NCBI GenBank assembly: GCA_024362935.1
Contig: JANCRA010000003.1
Span: 44,453,291-44,517,290 of the forward strand
From: Setophaga petechia
Taxonomy: Eukaryota > Chordata > Aves > Passeriformes > Parulidae
DNA: 64,000 bases
Direction of reading: 5' to 3'
Shown here: positions 24,311 through 37,743 of the stretch, piece by piece
How the letters are laid out: every line of letters begins with the position of its first letter
Position numbering within the stretch: position 1 is the stretch's first letter
Position numbers and translations under genes: made by a program
The notes under the pieces: generated by a model
Told to the model about the DNA's origin: nothing
Databases searched by the model: none
Seen by the model: the letters and a program-made list of their open reading frames with translations, nothing else

Positions 24311-27300
24311 GTTCCAGCTTCCATCCATTAATTGATTTTTAATTTATCTGTTGTAAAGGTTCAGTCAAATTTAATATGAATTTAAACATATGTACTGGAA
24401 AATAGGTGTCTGGATAACCTCTTGGAGTGCCAGCCTGGATTAGTCACACTTGCCTAGGCTGTTTTTCGTTTTGTAGTCATAGTAGCTGATAAATTACTAA
24501 AAAAGGTATTGAAAGAAGTACTTGTTGGTGGATACATAATCTTTAATGTATGTTAGAAACTTTATTGGAGGAGAAATGGAAGTGCTTATTTGGAGGGGAG
24601 TCTGTAGACTTCAGTTACTTGCACTGAGATGGTATCAAAACTAGGAAAAATCTCACACTGTAGTAGAATTAGAAGTGTTTTTAATTCTAAAAGAAGAGAG
24701 AATGGCTGGAGGGATAGAGAGAAGAGTTTCTGGTTTTAGTCACTGCTCAGAAAACAGTATTTACAAGAAGGTTTCTCTAAGCTTTATTATTGGCCTGAAG
24801 AACATACAGTGTTTTTTAAATCACATGTTTTTAATCTGTCAGTTAAAATTGCTTTAAAAATGTCTTTTTCAAATGTATGGGATGCTCTGGTTTCCTTAGT
24901 TTTGTACCAGTTCTGTGGTACAGCAGCAGTGGGGTTTGCACAGAGGCTCTTTACCATGATTCTGTGAAGACCTGAACTCTTCACCTGTGTTCCTGCCAGG
25001 TGATGATGTTGGCATCTGTGGATGTGTCTGGTGAAATCACAGGAGCTGATGGCACCTCCCTGTCCTAAGGCCTAGGAACTGTGATGGAGCTGTGCTGTGT
25101 TTCCAATCCTTTTCCCTCAGGCATCAGGGATTTCTTGGAGTCACTGGTGTTGGTGGTGTGTCAGTTTGGAGTCAGTGTTGTAGATCCCTGTCCTGTGATG
25201 AAAGGATTTCCTCCAGGTCAGAGAGGCAGTCTCTGGGTTGGCATGGTCTATGGAACCTTTCCATCGTGGCATCCTTTGACCAAGACTACTTGTTCCTGTA
25301 GCTGGAGAACCCTATCTGAGGCAGTAAGCACTCCTAAGGGTTTCATAGAAGGAGATTTGTTCTGTAGTGCTGTTGTGACATGATTTGTTACTGGCTGGTT
25401 GATTTTAATTTAAGATTAGGGCCAAGGGGTTGTCAACAGATGTTGACGGGGAGCTGGTGGGGAAAAGTGAGCACAAACTTGTTCAGGCTGCAGCAGACAT
25501 ATCTATTTAAAAGGACACATTTTACATCAGAAAAGTAATTTACAGTTGTGTAGAAATGATGAACGTGGGGACTGCTCTGGCCATTCCTCATCCTGGAAGC
25601 AGTGTTCTGGCAAGAAGATTTGGAAACAAGTTTTGGAAAATTACACCAAGGAGTGATGTAATCCTAGCTTGATTATGACTCAGTTGTGAACCAAATGCCC
25701 TTGATTCACTTGATCAAATGAGAACTGGACACTTTTAGTAAAAGGCTGGGACTGTATTTCACTAGTATTTCCCCTAGGTGTTTAAACAATATCACATCAA
25801 TTTTGATTTTCAAGCTGAAATTTGGTTTTCTCAACTCCATTGTAGCTGGAACCTATAACTCTTGAATTACATTGTCTTTTAAACCTTACACTATTCCTTC
25901 TTCCTAAAGGTGTTCTGATTTAGATTTCTTTTTTCTTTTAAATAGTGAATTAGTAATTCCTTATTTCCTAAAACATTCTTAGCTGGGACCACTATCAAAT
26001 CCCTACCTTGTGCTCTTTTTCCAAGCTTAGCAGTTTTTCTCACTTGGTGTGTGGGGTGTGTGTTCTGTATCCTTCACTACCTCTGCTTGAGAGCCAGCTT
26101 TTCTGCATGTCACTTTTAGGTTTCTTTTCTTCTCATGGAATGGTTGGTCATAGGTGACTGCAAGATTCAGCCTATGAGCTCATTGTTTGTTATAATAATT
26201 TAATTGTACTTTTCCTTCTCCCTTTACTAATAATTCTTAATGTTCTTTGGCTGCTGTTACTCATTGAGCTGATATTTGAAAATAACCTTTCCTTGGCAAT
26301 GTTGTTTTGATAAAAGCTGCAGAGGTGGTTTTTATTTCTTCCTTTGAATTACTTTTCTGTTGTTGGCACTGAATTCAGTTTGGCATCATAGTTGTTTGTA
26401 TTTGAAGTTTATTTTTCTATCTGTTTCTGCCAGCATTTCAGTTTTTGTCTAGAATAATTTTTATTTTCTTTTGAATTGTTCACCACACAGTTTTTAGGAT
26501 CACATTGAAATAATGAGAGCATCTTGCTGTATGGGAAGCCCCTCCATTTCACAGCTGCCTCTTGATCTTTGTGCTTTGCTTTCATATTTTTAATGAACCC
26601 TTAATCCACAAAGGGACCTTCTTAAACAACTGATGGAGAAGTGAGAATTAATGATAAGTCTGCTAGACAGGTGTTTGGTTTTTAGTTAACTACATTGTTA
26701 CACATGCATTTCTCTGAAAACAATCTATGATAGAATTACTGAGCATAGCTGTATATCATGTTTAGATTTCTCCTCTCATCTTTGTTAAATAACAGTTCTT
26801 TAAGTAATTGTGGACAGAAAGGAGGAATCAGGCCCATGCAGCCATGTGACTAATGTTAAACATTACTAGTTGTTTATTAGGAGCTGTTTAATATTTGTCA
26901 TAGGAATGTGTTTGCAAATGAGAAAATAGTACTTTAAAAAATACAAGACTTGAACATAAATGCAGACATATTGGGGGAAAAATATAGTGTGCTTAATGCA
27001 ATGAGTGCTATCCTCTTTTTTTGTGTGTCTGATAAAACCTGTGTATCACCTCTGGGGAGAGAACCATCTTATTTTATCTATTGCATTTGGTTACTATAGC
27101 AGCAAAAATATCAGGTGGAGAGGAAAGAGGAGACCCAAACAACCCTAAAATAAATATCTACCTTGTTTACATGTATAGAAACACTAGGAGGTTTTTTTTT
27201 TTTAATGTAGCTGATTAGGAAATTTATTAGTAATAAAACTACACTGACACAATGTTATTGCATCATGTCTGATTCCAACAAATAAACTTTTAAAATTGCT

Positions 27301-29039
27301 GGTATGGATGTGGATCTTCCAAGTCGGCTGATCTTCATGGTCTCTTGTGAGTATTGCATTTTCAATATGGGCTACTGGTGCAGTCATTGTTTTTTATTGT
27401 TCTTCTTCAGTGTTAGGGTTTTTTAATAACCCAAATGTTGGCTAGGTAATTTTTTCAGCTGGTAAATATGGTTTCTGGAGACATACTAGCAATGTTTAAG
27501 TAGAGCAGGGAGTTGCTTGACAGGAGGTAGTATATAGAGTGTTATTTTCAAGTACTTAAAAATATTTACACAGTATTGGAGTCCCAAACGGGCGCACTGC
27601 AATTCTGTGTGTGTATTCACACGCTTGTGGGAGGCAGTAAAAAACTAGCCTGAAAATAGTAAAACAGCATCACTGTGAAGACAGAATGGGGTACATTGGA
27701 TAACAGATATTATCAAACATCTTTGGTAGTAGTAACTTTGAACTAATGTTTCTGAATGCACAGAGTCAATGCTGTAGTCACTTATTTTTGAAGTTGAATC
27801 TGTAAATATTATTAGGACAATGTTAATTCCCTTAACAGGCCAGGATGTTTCAGGTAATTCTGCATATTCTGCCTGTTTTTATTTGATTTTAAAAACACTG
27901 AGAATATTGATTAGCTGTTAAAAGACTTGAATACCTATATACAAATACTGAAATGAATTTGTAGTATTGTTTTGTGTTTTCTGTTAAATGTTGGGTACAG
28001 CAAGTTTGCATCACCAGGTTTGCTGCTGAACTTTTTATAGGAGAATAATAATGTATTTTCTCTTTAAATGAACTTAATGTGTCTTTTGCTTGCTATTTGA
28101 ATTCTTCCATGGCAACTACCTCACATTTTGTAAAGAGCATTTTTCTTCTTGTGAATTTGAAGTTTGTCATTAATTTGATACTACTAGAAAGGGAAAGCCT
28201 TGTTCCTTGGCAGTGATCACTTGTATTAGCAAGTGGAAGAGCAATCACAGTATGATTACATAGTAAATGCTTAGAAATTACATTTTTATCATTCTGTATT
28301 GTACTATGATTTTCTTCTGATGGTCTTGTTAAACATATAGCTTATTTTTCTCTGTAATTCTTCTATTTTTTTTCAAGTGCAGTATGCTTAACCTGCTGTG
28401 AAACGACATTTTTGGGAAAAGAGAAAATCTGTTAAATCAGAGTAGAAATATTAAGTTAAAACCATTCCTCTGGGGTTATTTCTTCTTCATTAATTTTTTT
28501 ATTGGAAAAATTAATTCCAATTTGTCAAAATTTAAATTGTATTTTTCATTTTAATCAACAGGAATAGCTTAGTCAGGCAGTGTCATATATGGGAAGTTTC
28601 TTAATCTGCATTTTGCAGAGACTGGATTAAAAGGTGATTAAATGCTGAACCAGGGTAGCTGGTCCATAGAGGTGAGGCAAATGGACTCAAACTGGCATGA
28701 TTAAGTTCCCTTGCTTTAAAGGGTGACCAGGAATATTAGGGGCTTGCTGTAGGTTGTTCTTATATCTTGGACCTGAGGTTATATACAAAATCTAGAAAGA
28801 AGAAATTTATGTTAGATATGCAAGATATAAATAAAATGGAACCTAACTTGTGTTGCTTACTTGCAAGCTTCATTGAAACCCTGATCACAAATGGAAAAAT
28901 ATGGAAAAACCACCTATCCAAGCTTTTGAACAGATAATTGTTCAGGTTGTAACTGAGGAAGAGCAGTGGTGGCAAATATTTTGTCCTCTATTAAACCTTG
29001 TGTTGAGCTACTAAATCAGACTCTTCTCTGTTCTCGTGA

Positions 29040-29082
29040 TAACTCAGAATTATTTATAATTCTGTGGTAACTCAGAATTATT
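29040..29082. repeat. Imperfect tandem duplication with inner palindrome
   Basis: TAACTCAGAATTATT occurs at 29040 and again at 29068. Between them CAGAATTAT and ATAATTCTG (29045-29064) form a 9-bp palindrome with a two-base centre. Confidence 0.85.
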
Positions 29083-30103
29083 CTGTTCTCTGTTGTGTTC
29101 AGATCTGGATTTCAGTGGTAGCAGCGACCATGGTTGGTGTAGCTTGTATATTGTTTTTGGTTTTTCTAATAAATGACTTTGGTGACTGGGAAAAGGAAAA
29201 TCAGGTGTTGTTAATTGTTTGTTTTGTTGTGTTTTCTTTTCTGATGTGACTCTATTGCCACTTGTTATTTGCTAAATTATGTTGTTAATGATTTTTGAAA
29301 ATGCCACCTGTGGTTTTAATTTCATTTGATGCTGGTGTCGAGTTTGGCTGCTGAAGCTTCTCTTCACAGAGATTTTATTTTGCCCTTCTATCTATCCTCT
29401 CAATTCTTCATCTGGGTGGCTGTACTGAATTCTTACTTGTTGAACAGGTTCTTCTGGTAGGATTGACCTCACTTATGCTTTAAGTGGATATCTGAGCTAG
29501 TTATCAGGATTTCTGGAATCTTAGGATGACTCAGAAATTACGCATTTCTAACAACTATCTGCCTTGAATTGCACCATTTTGCTTAAAAGGTATTTTAATA
29601 ATTCATATTGTGCTATGAATCATATTTTGGGCAGATTCAAAGATACAGCGTTAAGTTAGTGAAAGATCTAACAGCAGTCAAGACTCAATTTGATTTTAAA
29701 TTAAAAGCCTGTTATTGCCAAGTGCTGATTCCTGTCCTTTTCTCCCCAGTACTGGCTCTTTCACACAATTCTCTAAATTGGGCACAGTTTGGTTTCACTG
29801 CATAGACCTTACCTTCTCTCTTCCTGAAATCCTTGTTAGATCTCAATTCTCTCCTGGGTTTGCAGACAATTTGGCAGGTTTCTCTCTCCTGATGCGTAGA
29901 CAAATACCAATCATCAGATGTCACTGCTTGAGAAAGACCTGAAATCTGAATCACAGGAGTGGTGCAAAGGAACCTGCAGATGCATGGGAAATATTTGACT
30001 AACTTGTCATTCATTTGCACACTGTGAATTTTAAACATAAAAAAACCACACTGAATGTTTGAAACTATGTGCTTTAGATTATGTGGTTTTGTTTGCTTTC
30101 TAG

Positions 30104-30215
30104 ACAGAATTCATCTATGTCCAACCAACAAATAAACCAAAGGCCTTCAAGCATGGTCAGTGAAACGTCCACTGCAGTAACTACGTCTGCTGTTGATGCA
30201 AAACCTGGCTCTAAG
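30104..30215 (+). CDS. PLEKHA7: PLEKHA7 exon: linker between WW2 and PH domain
   Basis: This 112-nt exon follows the acceptor TTTCTAG. Its first base closes the split Glu codon, and it then reads QNSSMSNQQINQRPSSMVSE and on to DAKPGSK, aligning with human PLEKHA7 PNPHMSKQDRNQRPSSMVSETSTAG...KPGPK. A second AG four bases inside (30106-30107) would break the frame, which fixes the start at 30104. The segment is Ser/Thr-rich and presumably disordered; the core NQRPSSMVSETST is conserved. It ends in phase 0 at a GTAAAG donor. No domain or catalytic residue is expected here. Confidence 0.95.
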
Positions 30216-33200
30216 GTAAAGGAAAAAGCTATTTTTTTCAGCTTGTTGATCACAACTTGACTGATTTTATGTCCAGTGTTCTTATGCTGATTTCAGTAGG
30301 GCTGTGGATTGAGCTAGAAGTCTAGTAAGACCTCAGAGAAGAGGTAATATCTTCTACCCAGACACAAACCTTTTGACAGCAGTGTATACCCACATGACAG
30401 CTTTGAATGGTGACTTCTTACATTGTGAATATTGGGACACAGAAAGTTTGAGAGTTACAAGTGGAAGTAAATATATGTAATATTAGTATTTCAGCAAGTG
30501 TTTTGGTGGTCCAGTGTATATGGCAAGAAGTGATGTATGATACCAGGAGTTTGCAGTTCTTACTTTTTCATGAAATCTTACTGCCTTTCCTCCTCCTAGT
30601 AACAATTAAATCCTTTTCTGCCCTCACTGCATTGCACAAGCAGTGCAGGCACCAAGTTCACACACATAATGTTTAATAATAGAAAAGTCCATTCTGTGTC
30701 ATTGACAAAGGACCTGTGTCCATTATTGAACAAAGTATGATAGTGCTCTACTTGAAGTGTCACCATCTATTTTAAGACTTCTTTGACCTTACAGTAAATT
30801 ACAGAACAGTGAGAATGGTAGTGGGTGGATAAAAGGGATAGAGCAATATTGAAAAAATTAGCAGAGATAATTTTCTTAACTTTGACTGCAGTTCTTAAAC
30901 TTCTCAGTTGGTTTTTTTTTAAATGCAAAAGTGGGCAGCCTTTTATGTAACTGAGTTTAAGAAAGAACTTCACTGAATTGATTGCAAAGATGTTTTGTTT
31001 AGTTGGAATACTTAAAATCTTTTACTAATCTTTTACTACACATCTAATGTTCTGATGTGCCTGAGTATAGGAGATGATACAATTTCATGAGAAGCTGAAA
31101 ATTAAGTTTTTAAAAATAATTTTTTAAAATCTAAAATGTGTAAGTTATTGAACCAACACAAAGATTGTAATGTACCATGTCTCAAGAATGCATTTATCTT
31201 TAAAGTGCTAGATGAAGTTATCACTGCAAACAGTAAGCTTAGTAGGTTGCTTGAATTAGTTGAAATTAGTTTGATGTTTGAAGAGTTGAATTTACTGAAG
31301 TATGTCAGCATTTGTTTTTACTGTATTTATCCTCCTAACTGTGATTTTTTTAAAGCCTGCATTAGAGGCAGAAAGCTCATTTTTTTCTTCTTTAAACCAG
31401 CAAAAACTTAGTGGGGACCTGATAGGGTGCATTGAGCTGGGGAGTTCTCCAGTGGCACAGTTGGCATTAACTTGGCCAGGATCACACTTCTGCCAAAAAG
31501 TGTGCATCCTCTGAGCCCTGCTCCTGCTGCTTCCCTCTTGTCACCTGCTTGCACTGATCCACCAGAGACCAAAAATGGGGACTGGATTGCACTCCCAGGC
31601 CACCCACATGCTGGGGGCATGTCAGAACCACACAGCTGAACAGGAGGGTAATGCTTTTTTCATCACAGCTCAGAGAATATCCAGAACCACCTCCCAAAGC
31701 TTTGGTTGATCTGGCTTTGGTCTCTCTTTCTATTCTGTTTGCAGTCCACTGGAAGGGTGGCTGTGCATGCTTCTGGCAGGCTCCCAGGTGTGGATTTTTT
31801 AACTTTAGACTTAGAATAAAGCTCTCACAGAGGCTTTGCCAGCACTTTGCTTCTCCACCAAGTTTGTTTTTATAAGATCCATTCTACTTTGGGTCCTTAA
31901 TTAAGATGAACCAACATCTTTCCTACATATGCTGTGTTTCATCATTGCCTGTGTTAACAGGCTTGAAATCACTTCTCTTGTTTTGTACAGTCAGAAGATC
32001 TGTTGAATTCCTTCACAGTCTAACACAAAACTTATTTCAAGTGAACTAGTAGTGAGAAAAAAGGCTGTAAAATGACCTGTGTCCTCTGCTTTGAGATTGA
32101 CTTTTAGCAGGTTGAGAATAGAGTGTAAGGTCCTTCCATCTATTTCTAAATGTTTTCTTCAGTGAATTCCATAATCATTCTTTCTAGGAGTGTGTTCTCA
32201 GATGCAGACATGAAGCACAATCATGTTCATGTTCTCTACTTAGCCATGGCTAATTATTATTTTTTTAAATTAAATGCTTCTATAATTTGGTCTTACAAAT
32301 GCCATCACAGAATGGTGTATGCATAGTGTTGGAATCCTGACCAAGTTCTGACTTTTTCTCTATAGAGCTGTGCACATTTGGGGCCAGTATATTAATGCAG
32401 GAACTGTCTGATTAAGTAATCTAAAGACTTCAGACCAATGCAGTTTATCCCACTCTTTGACTTTTGAGGAGTATGGGCTTGAGGGAATGAAAAGCAAAAG
32501 GGCATTTTGATAAACTGCAATTATTCTCTGTCCCAAAAATCTGCTTGTTCATAACCAATTCAATTACATGATTAGCCATATTAAAAGCCATTTATATTGA
32601 TTAATAATTAAGGTTATGGAGGAATAAGGGTCTGCTTCAGTTTGACAGTAAGGAACATTTGGAATTTAGTCTGTTGAAACATCTGGTGGTGTAAATGAAA
32701 GTTTGTAAATGCTACTGTGCCACGCAGGACTTTGGCCAAGTCAAAAATGAAAGGACTGTAGGGAATGTATTTACTATCTGCATTTTGAGAGCATGTTTTG
32801 GATGGGTTCTGCATTACACAAGTCATTGAATTGTTGATGACACTGGTAGTTGCTGGTATTTCTCTGAGGTAAACTGGTGAGGAATCTGAGTAAAGAATGC
32901 ATCTAGCAGCTGGAGCAAGCAGTGGTGACAGGAATGTGATGTGCCAGCTCTGGGACTGTCTGCAGCTGGAGAAAGCACAGGGTCTAGTTCACAGCCACTG
33001 CATGTGAATGCTCAAAATTTGGAGATTTTTTTGGAGAGTTTCAGTTTTTTCTATCTGAAAAATAAGGATTATGTCTCATTTTCTTAGAGATACTGAAAGG
33101 ATTCATGAGTCCATTTCTAACTGGAACACTTGAGATTTTTTGACTTAAAGAGTTTGACTTAAACAGGTGGCTTTTTATGGGTTGACTTTTTAAAAATTCC

Positions 33201-35813
33201 TTCTAGGTTGAAAGTTCCATGTTTTATTATGCATATATATTTGCATATTTTGACCAAAATACAGTCTTCCTGTTCACTATTTTAAAAATCTGTTTTAAAA
33301 AAGCGCCTGTCTGTACTTTTTTTGTTTGTCCTGTTTCAAAGAAAGAAAAAAATTACATAATAGGTTAGCAACTTTCCTCCTCAGCTACAAGCTACTGTAA
33401 GAAATAGGATGAGGCAGTGATGGAAAGAGATTTGAAAACTTTGGCTTTTGACATTTTTGAGTTTTGTTGCAAAAACTCAGCAGTCATTCACAAGCAAGTC
33501 AGCATAACAAATGTACTGAAGTCAAAAGTGACTTTTCTGTCTTCAGTGATACAGACAGCTGTGCTGACCTGCATTTTTAAACTTCTGACAATGATTTCAG
33601 AAAAATTCAAGTTAGGAATGGACTACTGCAGTGCAAAGAAATAGTTTAAAAACACACCTTTTCTTTTAAACCAATTTCTTAGTCTAGCCAGTGGAAACAA
33701 GATGTGACTGAGTATCTGTTATGCTTTGCAGTATCTGTTATGCTTTGGTTTTTTCCAGAGCAGAGTAAGATAATCAATACTGAAGCTTATAAGAGAATTT
33801 TAATTACATAAAGCACCATAAAATGATAATTTTGTTTCCATTATGGGTATTGGATTGACATGGAATACACAGCCTTTTAACAAATTTTCCTACTCCTGTG
33901 CCTTAGAAATTGTTTGGTCATTTGACCAAGTCCAAGGATGATTTTTCTACATTGTGGTCTGCATTTTTAAATTATTAAGATCAGAGAAAGGCTTGATTAA
34001 AAGATCTGATTAAAAGAAAATCTAATTTAAATGATGCTGTAAGGCTAAATAAGGTGCACTTCAACTGCTCCTCAGTTCCTTTACCCTTCCAAAGATCTAC
34101 ATGAGAGAAAGATTAGAAAACTAAATTCTGTACATTTTATAAATTGATTTATGTTCAACTGCAAAATATAGATAAAGTAAAAACAAAATAAAAATAGAAT
34201 TTTGACTTTCAGAGCTTTAACAAATTTGAGCCTCATTATTTTTCATACCCTTTTAATGTTGCTGTTGCATCTTAACATTTGGCAGCAATTTTTAAAAACT
34301 CAGCTGTCTTGTTTACTTCTCATTTTTCTTTACAAAAGCCCTTACATGGCTGTGTTTGCCCAAAGCCAGTGCTCTGCAGCCTGCTGTGCCTTAGCACAGG
34401 TCTGGCAGAGACACAGCCTGGGGGATTTGGTGATACCATCCTGACCTGACTTCTTCTATGAACTGGCTTTTGCCAGCTGGATGGCAGGGGCGCCTCCTCA
34501 GAAACCTGTTGTGCAGCCTGCTCTGCTGAGCTTGTGCCAACAACCCTGGACAGGTGACAAGTGTGGCTTTTTCCTCAGGTGACCACCTGTGGTGCCCTGG
34601 GTGCTGCTGGGTCTTGTGCAGGCTCTCACTGAGCTGTCTGGGGAGGTGGCAGTGCTGGGGAAATCCTGCTCCTCACTCCTTTTAAATCTGCCTCACTGCT
34701 TTATATGCTGTAGCACCAAAAAAGAAGTGCATTTTTTTCATACTGGTTTTAGCTAACCCTTCATTAAGACAGGAAATTTAGTGCAGGTTGGTAAAGTCTG
34801 GCCTTCATCAATCAATCAACAGAATCCATTTAAAGTTATAATATTCTGCTAGAATTATTTACATTATAGACAGCAGTCTTCTAGTCCAGATGTTGCCTGC
34901 CTGGCAGGAGCAGTACACTGAGATGTTATCCCTTGTGTGTGAAGAATATACTTGTTTCCAGAGCTGCTGTTTGCCTGCAGAGCATCTGTACCCTGACAAG
35001 TTCAGAGATTAAAAAGAGAGACACTGTAGGAAAGAATTTGGACAGCTCTTTTCTTGGAGAAGTTGGCAGCAACTGTAAGGGTAGTCTGTCCTGAAGCACT
35101 TGGAGGAGCAAACTGGGCTGAGGCTGGAAAAGAACAGGCAGATTACTCATTGAGTGATTCGTGCTTTTTCACACATGGATGGGCCTTGCTTGTTTGTTTT
35201 TGAAATAGTTTTGTCCATGTGGGTCAAAACTGAGGTTTCAGTAAGACATAGATCATTACCTAGGCCTTGTGATTTCCACTGGCTGCCATGTAGGTCTCTT
35301 CCCTGGTAGTGTCACTGTCTTCTCCTTTTGTTTGCAGGGCCAGAGTCCAAGCATTTTATTAAACTATCAGTGTTGTTTGAATTTAAACAGGAAGGAAAAA
35401 GTAAAATCCACCAAAAAGACCCCATCAAACCCCCCCAAAAAGCCAAACAAAGAAGAGCAAGAGTAAGATTCATCTGCCCAAAGTCCTGTGTGAAGACTTG
35501 TGCAATATTTTCCACAGACTTGCATGCAGCTTTCAAATATTCTTTCCAAGCACACTAAAATTTCCACAGTTCTGCCTTCTGACTTGACACAGCAGTGCTG
35601 CTGCTCTTCAGCAGAGCTGGCACACCATCCTGATGAAGGTGGAGCATTGACTTTGCTCTGTTGTAAATATCATTGCCTGTTTACTTGCCCTTGAAAATGC
35701 CATGAGTACTTTGTTGCTGTGTAATGAAGTATAAGTTATTGCAGCGAGAGTATTTGTAATATGAAATGAGTCTCATTGCAGTTTAGAAACCACTGCTCCA
35801 TTATACTTTACAG
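30216..35813 (+). other. PLEKHA7: PLEKHA7 intron, 5.6 kb
   Basis: It starts GTAAAG and ends TTACAG. It contains a 19-bp tandem duplication at 33711-33747 and GC-richer patches near 31430-31860 and 34350-34700 that I cannot assign. An A/C-rich low-complexity stretch lies near 35388-35460. No exon, RNA gene or clear mobile element was found. Confidence 0.85.
33711..33747. repeat. Tandem duplication, 19-bp unit, 2 copies
   Basis: AGTATCTGTTATGCTTTGC at 33711-33729 is followed by AGTATCTGTTATGCTTTG at 33730-33747, identical over 18 bases. Confidence 0.95.
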
Positions 35814-35918
35814 GTTGTGAAGACTGGAAGCAAAGTTCACAGCTTTGGAAAGAGGGAACAAGCCATCAGGAGGAATCCCAATGTTCCTGTGATAGTGAGA
35901 GGCTGGCTGCACAAACAG
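35814..35918 (+). CDS. PLEKHA7: PLEKHA7 exon: start of the PH domain
   Basis: This 105-nt exon in phase 0 reads VVKTGSKVHSFGKREQAIRR and continues NPNVPVIVRGWLHKQ. Human PLEKHA7 has the same block with very few changes (SKVHSFGKRDQAIRRNPNVPVVVRGWLHKQ). The VRGWLHKQ end is strand 1 of the PH fold. The basic run GKREQAIRR just before it is shared by PLEKHA4-7. Together with the next exon's KRRWFVL it supplies basic residues expected to contact phosphoinositides. The acceptor is TTACAG and the donor GTATGC. Confidence 0.97.
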
Positions 35919-37670
35919 GTATGCATCTGATCACCTGGTTCTGTTCATATATTCAGTGCAAGCATCAAGGAGGAGCCAGTGCTCCAAGGACCTGAGAAAG
36001 CAGAAGCTCCAGTGTTGGTGGCACAGGGCAGTGCTGGGTACTTCCACAGACTTCCATAGTGAGGAATTTGTGCTTGGCAAGTGTGAAAACCAAGGTTTAC
36101 AAATGGGTTTGATTCAGAAGAGTAAACTGATAAATGGACATTACCTTCACAGCTCAGTGTTGAGGCTGTAACTTTGTTATCTAAATGTGGTTATTTTCCC
36201 TGGTTTATCCTGCTGGCTCAGTGTCAGGCTGATCTTTGACTCCCTCAGAACACAGTCAGCCTGAGGCTGGCTGTGAAGGCCTTATTCTATCTACTTGGTT
36301 ATGCCCTTCTACCCTGATCAAAGGCTTAATTCCAGTCCCTATGCCTTTTTGTTCTCCAGAAGCAGGAGGGAGAAAATTATGGGAAATGGGGACATGTAGC
36401 CAGCTGACAGTAGCCAGCAAAGACTGGATTACAGAATTTCATTCAATGAACAGAATTCTACAGCTGCTGTGTCTTGAACTCTTAAGCTGACAGAAACACA
36501 TCTTTGAGTGTAATAAGTAAATAAAGCTGTTTGTTATATGAGAATAATTCCCTTGCTTCTCATTTGGCAGCCCGTGTCTACCGGATTATCACCAGAGATC
36601 CAGCAGCTAGATTTAGGGGTGGGCAGGAGAAGGCTGAAATCTGAGGCTTACAATTATGGTTTTACATGAAAGTGAAATAGCTGACAGCTGTCTGCTTCCT
36701 CCTGGGCTGAGAGATGTAATTCTACTGTGTTCCACTCTCAGCTCTGTTGACATCCACTACCCAAGTCCATTAGTTCTCAGGACAGAATCAGAACTCAGAC
36801 ACAGTATGTATTGCCAGCCTTATAGCATGAAAATGGGAAGGGAAGAAAGTCCTTCCATAGTTAATTTGATTGCAGAAAGAAGGAGGGAAATAGCTAGGGC
36901 AATGTTGTATATCCTATTTCCTTCTGTCCCCTAACCTTGCTTGTAAACCCTTAAAATCTGAAGGTGCTTTTTATCCTGCTGGTCCCATTGAAGCCTACCC
37001 GAGCTGAACAAGTTGTACTTGCCTAGGTTATAGTCTGGCAATTTTAAAAGCTTCAGAAATTAATTTCAATGCAAATAATCCTCATTCTGACAAGGTTATA
37101 TATATCTATATCTATATATATCTCCACAGGCATATTATATTATACTTCATTAAAATTTGCACATTAGGCATCTTGTTTTATTTCCTAAGGAATATTTGAT
37201 TAAATTACATTTTAGGCATGGGTAACATATGGTGATCGAATTATGGGATATCATTGCCTGAAATGTGAGGTCATACTTCACAGCTGTGTAGTGATTTTCA
37301 TTTGGTCTGCAGGCAATCTTTGTTGGAGTTTGTGCCATCCAGAAACACACTTGGTTTCCTTATTGCAGATAAATCTGAGCAGATAAAATAAGCATTGGTT
37401 GTGTAGAAGGTTAATCTGAATGTTGTTAGGGATGAGGGTTTAATTACTTAATGAAAATTAGCAGTTTGACTATTCTGCCCTCATTACTTTATAGCTGGAT
37501 GTTTTGCCTCTTATCTTTCTTAGTACACAATATTTTGCTAAGATAGAAACCATTTGTTTTGCACTTAGCAATTGTGTTTAGGTAAACTTCTGGTAAACTA
37601 CTCAGTGGACCAACACTGTGTCTGTTAACTTTCCTTAAATGAAAAGTGTACCACATTTCTTGCATTTCAG
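35919..37670 (+). other. PLEKHA7: PLEKHA7 intron, 1.75 kb
   Basis: It starts GTATGC and ends TTTCAG. An AT-rich low-complexity stretch (TATATATATCTATATC-like) lies at about 37096-37121. Nothing else was recognised. Confidence 0.9.
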
Positions 37671-37743
37671 GATAGCTCTGGAATGAGGTTATGGAAGAGA
37701 CGATGGTTTGTGCTTGCTGATTTTTGTTTGTTTTACTACAAAG
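37671..37743 (+). CDS. PLEKHA7: PLEKHA7 exon: PH domain strands 2-3
   Basis: This 73-nt exon reads DSSGMRLWKRRWFVLADFCL then FYYK, and ends one base into the Asp codon. The pattern K(x)n-KRRWFVL is the classical PH phosphoinositide-binding signature: basic residues after strand 1 and the KRRWF at strand 2. The match to human (one change, F for Y after AD) identifies PLEKHA7 rather than PLEKHA5 (STGMKLWKKRW) or PLEKHA6. The acceptor is ATTTCAG and the donor is consensus GTGAGT. Confidence 0.97.

Larger units (their letters stand above)
22857..30103 (+). other. PLEKHA7: PLEKHA7 intron, 7.2 kb
   Basis: It starts GTAAGT and ends TTTCTAG. It holds a striking hairpin at 23014-23084, a 31-bp tandem duplication at 24251-24310, an A/C-rich low-complexity stretch near 23955-24005 (AAACCAACCAACC) and a 28-bp period duplication around 29040-29082. 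GC-richer patches near 24100-24230 and 25000-25380 are unassigned. No exon or gene was recognised. Confidence 0.85.

Noticed and set aside
35339..35465. Possible exon after a TTTGTTTGCAG acceptor-like site
   Set aside because: The frame is A/C-rich low-complexity sequence unlike any PLEKHA7 segment, and no good donor follows in phase.
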